From Cryptomeria japonica (Eukaryota; Streptophyta; Pinopsida; Cupressales; Cupressaceae), in contig NC_081408.1 in NCBI RefSeq assembly GCF_030272615.1, positions 613,254,477 through 613,318,476 on the forward strand: DNA of 64,000 nucleotides, read 5' to 3'. Of this stretch, positions 58,323 to 64,000 are shown one piece after another. The translations under genes and the position numbers were made by a program. Position 1 is the stretch's first letter. Each line of letters opens with the position of its first letter. A model generated the notes under the pieces. It saw nothing but the letters and a program-made list of their open reading frames with translations. It was not told the DNA's origin and did not search any database.

Positions 58323-58913
58323 TTTGGATACAGAGCTTTAAATTTCAAAGAAATCTCAGGGCTAAACGTGCATGCCAGTACATGTTATTAACAAGTAATT
58401 AATTTATTTGATACGTATGTTATATTTATTGGAAGAATGCAATATTGTACAAATTATCGTCAAATAAAGTTATTGACATGTAAAGATATGTTCATAAATG
58501 AAAATCTGAATGAGTTGGACAGTATTTTACATGTTTTGGAAAAAATGTACAAAAGAAGGGAATCAAAATTTGCAGCGAATAGAGATGTACTTTCAAGAGA
58601 AGGTTAATTTACCTGTTTATTAGAGTTAAAATGGTTTCAGATTCAGTCTAACGAAAGAAGTCCTGTCATCTAGACTAGTATATTGCCTTGCAGCATAAAG
58701 TTGATTGTGATCCTATTATGACATTTCAAATATTTTGTTAGAATAGATTGAAAGGCATAATGGATTGAGTAATTCACTATCGTGGATAAGTACGTAGCTA
58801 AATCCTAGTAAATAGGAGAGTTGTAGACAAAAAAAAAATCAGAATTTGTAGCGTTTTATTTTTTGTGTGGTTTTATTATCTCAATCTAATTTTAAAAACG
58901 TCTCTTATTCATC

Positions 58914-59450
58914 CACATTTGTTGGTATTTAGGAATCCATCAGGTTGGACCAGTAAAAGTAAGTGGTGAACTAACATAAAAAAAAAAAAAAAGTAAAATT
59001 GTATCAACATTTTTGGTGGATGGATGTTTCTATTACTTTACTTGTAATAGGCATATGAGTACCAAAATATAAAGTTTCAGTTTACGATTTAGACATTTAA
59101 CAATCAAGTACAAGGATCATGAAGTTTACTTTTAATTTCAAAATCTAATCAAAACATGAGTTCAACTGATCAAACGCTCATATGCATACACATTTATTGG
59201 TATTTAGGAATCCATCAGGTTGGACCAGTAAAAGTAAGTGGTGAACTAACATTAAAAAAAGTAAAATTGTATCAACATTTTTTGGTGGATGGATGATTCT
59301 ATTACTTTTCTTGTAATAGGCATACGAGTACCAAAATATAAAGTTTTAGTTTATGATTTAGACATTTAACAATCAAGTACAAGGATCACGAAGTTTACTT
59401 TTCATCTCAAAATCTAATTAAAATATGAGTTCAACTGATCAAACACTCAG
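58914..59450. repeat. 275-bp tandem duplication
   Basis: Units start at 58914 and 59189 with CACATTTRTTGGTATTTAGG and run through GAATCCATCAGGTTGGACC and CAATCAAGTACAAGGATCA to TTCAACTGATCAAAC. Differences are few and include a poly-A run that is 15 long in unit 1 and 7 in unit 2. Confidence 0.9.
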
Positions 59451-59453
59451 TAA

Positions 59454-59774
59454 TTAAAGAGAGAGAGGATCTACCCAGGCAACCCATCCAAGTTGGTTAT
59501 CATTCCATTTAAGGATCTTGTCTCCTAACATGAAAATGGCCAGTGGATCAGTTAACTGTTCAACAGTTGGTATTGAAAGAAGGTATAATACCATACTATG
59601 TATGGAAGTAACAACAGTGGAAGAAGTAGAAGGGGAGTTTGTTGATTGCTTGGCCATTTTACATTCATACTGATGAATTATCTTTCTCAGGTTGTCCTTT
59701 ATCTTGTTTCTCTCTTGCAACAACTTTGCAATGGCATTGTTAATATCCTCTGTTTCTTTAATTCCTCTATGCAT
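59454..59774 (-). CDS. unassigned open frame, 106 codons
   Basis: I do not recognise this frame. Its first 45 residues are charged and helix-like (INNAIAKLLQERNKIKDNL), which could form a short coiled coil. A Ser/Thr-rich patch follows, then a hydrophobic C-terminal half (LLSIPTVEQLTDPLAIFMLG). It lies directly beside the 275-bp duplication, on the same strand as the Helitron genes and upstream of the RPA-like gene. It could be an exon of a captured host gene or a chance frame. Confidence 0.25.
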   Translation of the reverse strand: MHRGIKETEDINNAIAKLLQERNKIKDNLRKIIHQYECKMAKQSTNSPSTSSTVVTSIHSMVLYLLSIPTVEQLTDPLAIFMLGDKILKWNDNQLGWVAWVDPLSL

Positions 59775-60298
59775 TGTAGAAATTTGATTGTGTTAATGTG
59801 GCTCTTTTCTGTTGGAACCACAAAATCAAAATTGATCACTTGAAAAGTCAATACAAGAGAAAAACAGAGCCTATGTCAAAGAAAATCAAATTTTTTTTAG
59901 GAAATTCAAAAAAATAAATTATTGACTTGTTACAAAAAACATTAACTGAAAACGTAAAAAATTGAAAAGTTGTAGGATATAAAGAATTCAGGTGAAAATA
60001 AGAACTGAAACGAGAAGAGAAGAAAAGTATAGTAATGAATTTCATTTAACAAATTATACATTTACTTTACATTCTAGGAAAAATCAAATTGTACACGAGT
60101 AGCTTCCAACTGATAGAATGGAAGCACAGTGGACTGTGTATTACTCTGCCAAGACATACAAATATATTCACCGGTACACATCACCAGCACTATGAGGGGA
60201 AACAACCAATCATTGGAAAATAAGGTGGCCGGCAAGTCTTATACTTTTGCAGGTAAAGGCCCCCTCAGCACATGTTTATAGCCTTAACTTATATGGCC

Positions 60299-60565
60299 AT
60301 AACATAATTGTAGAGGGTCATTTGAGGATCAACATCGATAACAAAGTTACACACATTAAAGTATTGTAACAATCTTAATAGAGGGTTGCTCATATTGTTT
60401 TCTACAAATTTGTTTGTACTTAGTATTGGAATGCGATTTTTTTGTATGCTTGTGTTGTACTCGATGGCTATTACAACAGTATAAAAGACTAATTGATTAT
60501 CAGTATATTATTCGCCTACAATTGTTATTGGCCATGAACTTTGTATGACCCTCTACAACTATGTT
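60299..60565. repeat. short inverted repeat pair
   Basis: AACATAATTGTAGAGGGTCA at 60299-60318 is the inverse of TGACCCTCTACAACTATGTT at 60546-60565 with one mismatch, with 227 bp between. No TA or other clear target duplication is seen outside, so a MITE is not demonstrated. Confidence 0.5.
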
Positions 60566-60889
60566 TCTACTGATCTATAAAGGCTATAAAATTTCAAAAA
60601 GGATTCTAATTACAAAATTTCTCTGCTAAGTATAGACATTAAGCATAAATTTACTCATAGTTCTAATTCATAACAAATTTATAGATCCTATGAAATTCCC
60701 TACCAAAAAGTTGTTTACCTTCGAAGCATTCAAAATAAGCATACATTGTAGAGGATAAAAAATAACAGAAAAGCCTAGGACAAATTCACAATGCTGCAGA
60801 TGAATAGCATTTCTATTTAAAATTGTTTATAATTAGTTGAAAAATTTTATTTGACTAACTAAGTTTATCTTCATACAAGTACAATTTCA

Positions 60890-61968
60890 TAATACAATTT
60901 ATTTCTCACAGGTTTAAGATGATATACATCAAATAGATATACATCAAAAGGTTGTATAATATGCTACTGTTACTAGCATGGAGGATGGAGGGTGGATCAC
61001 AAAAGTTTTCAGGGCCCAACAAATACTATTGACTAGGATTAATACACTCTACAATACAAACCATTTATAATAAGTACTCTTTATAGCACTTTTATTTTGT
61101 ACAACATTGGTTGGGATTAATACAAAGCATATGTAAAAAATACTCTTCATGACACTTTCTTTCTGTACATCATGCTACATTCAGCAACATGGGGGATGGT
61201 GGGTGATTAACTTCTTATTTTGGGAACAACTATAAAAATTGGTTGGGTTTTGTACAGTGCCAATACTATATATTATATATCAATAAAAATATTCAATTTG
61301 ACTCTAATTACATTCTCTCATTATGATGCATTAATATTTCCAGGTTGCCACTGCTTTTACATTTTACGGTTCGGTGGTGATTAACATCCAACACTCTAAT
61401 GTCATTAGTCTGAAGGTATGTGTCCTCTATAAATATGTTTCTAATTACAAATTCAATGGAAAAATAACAAATAAGCCAAACACAACGTGAGAACCATACA
61501 CATCAATGGCATTACAGTGTTGGACATCAAGCCAAATAGAACCCTAAAACCTAAAACCATTTGCAACCCTCTTACGGTTTGTTGTTTTTGCCATTGAATT
61601 TTGTTTGCAGGTTACAAGTAATTTTCATCTCAAAAGAAAACATATACTCATCGTCTAACCGTAATTTCTTTTCGTTGTTGTCATCTCTGATACTCTGCAA
61701 GGTATGGTTTCTTGATAATTTGGAAAGTAAACTACTTTTTGTTTTAATGGGTTTAGTTTTGACATACTTTAGGTTTATTGATTTCCTGTCATTGGATACT
61801 CTTTGCAGTTGGTGAGTGCTTATACTTTGCAAGGTTTTTGTGTATTGGTAGGATTTTCTATGATTTGCCACTTTGTTGCCATGCAACCTTTTACTCTGCA
61901 AGGTAAATGCCTTTGTGTTTTATTAGTGTTTATTTTTTTATTTCCTCCAAAGTGAGGTTCTTTTTTTT
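60890..61968 (+). repeat. right inverted arm (modules A-B)
   Basis: Module A (60890-61330) runs from ACAATTTATTTCTCACAGG to CTCTCATTATGATGC, and module B (61331-61968) from TTGCCACTGCTTTTACATTT to CCTCCAAAGTGAGGTTC. Together they are the reverse complement of the left arm at 36236-37290. The right copy of B has about 200 extra bases around 61440-61630. No intact gene is present. Confidence 0.87.
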
Positions 61969-63958
61969 AAATTGCTTTTTCGTTTAGTCCATTCTCTCAA
62001 CGGTTAAACTTGTACTTTCATCTCCTTGGAATTTGCCTAACTTTATTATTCGTCATGAACCTTGTATCCGAAATGAGAATATGAGGTTCATGATCAACAA
62101 GAAAGTTAAGTAGTTAAGTATAATATATAAATTTTTATATGGGGTCATAGTTACTGCTACAGGTTGTGTGTGGGTTGACATCCAACATTGTAATGTTGTT
62201 AATCTGCATGGTTCTGCCCTCCTATACGACCATTATAACACTATAAAATTAATCACCCTATCACTGTTTTTGTTTTGCAGGGTATATTTGTTAGAGTGTC
62301 ATTAGATTTTTTTTTCATGTTATGCATCTTTTTGTTGCTTATAGATTTTAAGGTGTTTTTTTGTGGGTGTTCCCTAATGTTGTTAATTTGCAGGGTTATT
62401 GTTGTGGTTTGTCACTTTCTGGACGTGAAGCCTTTTACTCTGCAAGGTAAATACCCTTGTGTCTATAAAGGCTATAAAATTTCAGAAAGGATTCATTCAA
62501 AATAAGAATTTCTTGGAGAGGATAATAGATAACAAAAAAACATAGCACAAGGTCAGAATCCTGCAAATGGATAGCACTACAATGCTGGAAATAAACCCAA
62601 ACTGGACCCTAAAAATTATAAGCTCTACCAACCTGCTAAGAAAATCCAATGACATGAAAACAACAAATTTAAAATATCTTAAACATATCGGTAAATTATA
62701 TATTATCTGTGTAACATGGCTAATGACCATGAACCACATATGCTTCTCTATAAATTTGTTTATAATTAGTTGACAAATTTTGTTTATAATGTCCCTCATT
62801 TAAATTTCCAAGTTGCCAGTGCTTTTACATTTTAGGGTTCGGTCGTGGTTGACATCCAACAGTCTAATGTCATTAATCTGAAGGGATGTGCCCTCTATAA
62901 CTATGTTTGTAATCACAAATTCAATACCAACCATACATGATAGTTCGTAAATGCCTCTGCTAAAGAATATCAATCATTCTTGGAAAATACATCAAATGCT
63001 AAGTTCAAATAAATTCCACATATTCTGCACAATATAAACCCTATAAAAATATCAGAAAGGATTCTAAAAGCATAAATTAGAAATAAGAAATTTGCTTACC
63101 TCTGAAGCTTTGAAAAAACCCTTACCTTGCAGAGTATAACGGGTAACAGATAAGCCTAGCACAACATCCGAATCGTGTAAATCAATAGCATTACACTATT
63201 GGAGGTCAACCCAAATAGAACCCTAAAACCTAAAACCACTTGCAACTTGCAAACAAAAGGCAATCACAACAAAACATTAAACCCAAATCACCTAAAAACA
63301 AAGGCGAATTCTAAAATAAGAACCTAAAAAGCGAACACTAATAAAACACAAAGGTGTTTACCTTGTAGAGTAAAATGCTTCACGACCAGAAAATGACAAA
63401 TCGCAACAATAATCCTCAAAATTAACGGCATTAGGGAACACCCATAAAAAAACACCTTCAAATCTATAAGCACCAAAAAGCTGCATAACATGAAAACAAA
63501 ATCTAATGACACTATAACAAATACGTAAAAACCCTGCAAATTAAGGGTATCCAGTGACAGGAAAATAATAAACCTAAAATATGTCAAAAGTAAAACCATT
63601 AAAACAGAAAACATACCTTGCAAAGTAACAGAGTTGACGACAATGAGAAGCAAGAAAATGAAAAACCGAACACTAATTAAACACAAAGGTATTTACCTTG
63701 TAGACTAAAAGGCTTCACGACCAGAAAGTGACAAATCACAGCAATAACCCTGCAAATTAGCGACATTAGGAAACACCCACAAAAAAATACCTTAAAATCT
63801 ATAAGCACCAAAAAGCTACATAACATGAAAACAAAATCTAATGACACTATAACAAATACACAATAACCCTACAAATTAAGGGTATCCGATGACAAGAAAA
63901 AAAACCTTAAATATGTCAAAACTAGAACCATTAAAATAGGAAACATACCTTGCAGAGC
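61692..63958. repeat. dispersed 13-bp motif ACTCTGCAAGGTA, right cluster
   Basis: Copies or one- to two-base variants lie on + at 61692, 61824, 61893 and 62436 and on - at 63123, 63359, 63614, 63694 and 63946. The left arm holds - strand copies at 36696, 36902 and 36979. Each looks like a 5' splice site (TGCAAG/GTAAAT), often about 50-120 bp after a TTTGCAGG acceptor-like word. Confidence 0.8.
61969..63331. repeat. mosaic of arm module fragments
   Basis: B-like sequence recurs on + at about 62160-62480 and 62800-62910 (TTGCCAGTGCTTTTACATTTT) and inverted at about 63090-63240. The block at about 62330-62465 is the inverse of about 63340-63480 (GCTTATAGATTTTAAGGTGTT and its complement). No domain is found in any frame; hydrophobic frames such as 62275-62505 reflect T-rich sequence. 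Confidence 0.7.
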
Positions 63959-64000
63959 AACATAGTTGACGACAGTTTGTTTTCAAGATGCCAAGCACTC
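63332..64000. repeat. 335-bp tandem repeat at the window edge
   Basis: Two units start with CGAACACTAAT at 63332 and 63667 and run through TTTACCTTGTAGA, AATGACACTATAACAAATAC and TTAAGGGTATCC to GTTGACGACA. The second unit ends near 63976, 24 bp before the window edge, so more units may follow. Each unit holds two of the 13-bp motifs in - orientation. Confidence 0.87.

Larger units (their letters stand above)
58323..60889. other. non-coding region upstream of the RPA-like gene
   Basis: About 2.5 kb of AT-rich sequence with a 275-bp tandem duplication (58914-59450) and one unassigned - strand frame (59454-59774). The promoter of the RPA-like gene should lie at its left end, but no convincing TATA box can be singled out in such AT-rich DNA. 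Confidence 0.5.
36236..61968 (-). mobile_element. decayed Helitron with RPA-like gene; ends unresolved
   Basis: On the - strand an RPA large-subunit-like gene (58322-56105) is followed by a RepHel gene (about 53850-37856), the gene pair of autonomous plant Helitrons. RepHel is split by a copia element at 38662-50349. The limits given are those of two inverted arms that flank the genes. Real Helitrons start TC and end CTRR after a hairpin, inserted at AT, and I could not fix either end. The arms might therefore be later repeats rather than part of the element. All coding parts are broken. Confidence 0.65.

Noticed and set aside
60299-60565. Possible MITE bounded by 20-bp inverted repeats
   Set aside because: No target-site duplication flanks it and the inner sequence is part of the arm-module mosaic.

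Overview
The window is a stretch of plant nuclear DNA made almost entirely of nested transposable elements. I see no intact host gene, tRNA, rRNA or CRISPR array. A plant origin follows from plant-type Ty1/copia elements primed by initiator tRNA-Met, a Ty3/gypsy element of Tat type with two RNase H domains, and a plant-type Helitron with an RPA70-like gene. The AT-rich sequence, long LTRs (1.3-1.5 kb), old decayed copies and deep nesting suit a large repeat-rich genome such as a gymnosperm; that taxonomic guess is inference.

Layout. 1-3543 is AT-rich flank without a recognisable gene. 3544-35490 is one Tat-like Ty3/gypsy retrotransposon on the + strand, bounded by a perfect 5-bp target-site duplication (TTAGT). 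Its order is 5' LTR, PBS, long leader, gag, protease, G-patch, acidic spacer, RT/RNase H, archaeal-type RNase H, integrase, 3' non-coding region, PPT and 3' LTR. It has been opened by four later insertions: a solo LTR in the 5' LTR (4626-5944), a - strand copia element (12624-20899), and a - strand LTR element without coding capacity (21614-28699) that itself carries another solo LTR (26514-27980). 35496-36235 resumes the flank.

From about 36236 to at least 58322, and perhaps to about 61970, lies a decayed Helitron on the - strand. A replication protein A large-subunit-like gene (58322-56105) is followed by a RepHel gene (about 53850-37856) with HUH, Y-x-x-x-Y, Walker A and Walker B motifs. 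RepHel is split by a second - strand copia element (38662-50349, perfect TSD GGGGC), and that element's RT is split by a 4.36-kb insertion (41096-45457, TSD GGTGT). The Helitron lies between long inverted arms (36236-37290 and 60890-61970). The right edge, 60.2-64 kb, is a mosaic of the same arm modules in both orientations, with a recurrent 13-bp splice-donor-like motif.

Every coding region carries stops, frameshifts or lost catalytic residues, many of them explicable by C-to-T/G-to-A change, so nothing here looks able to act autonomously. The value of the window lies in its insertion order, the domain layout of the Tat element and the unusual architecture around the Helitron.
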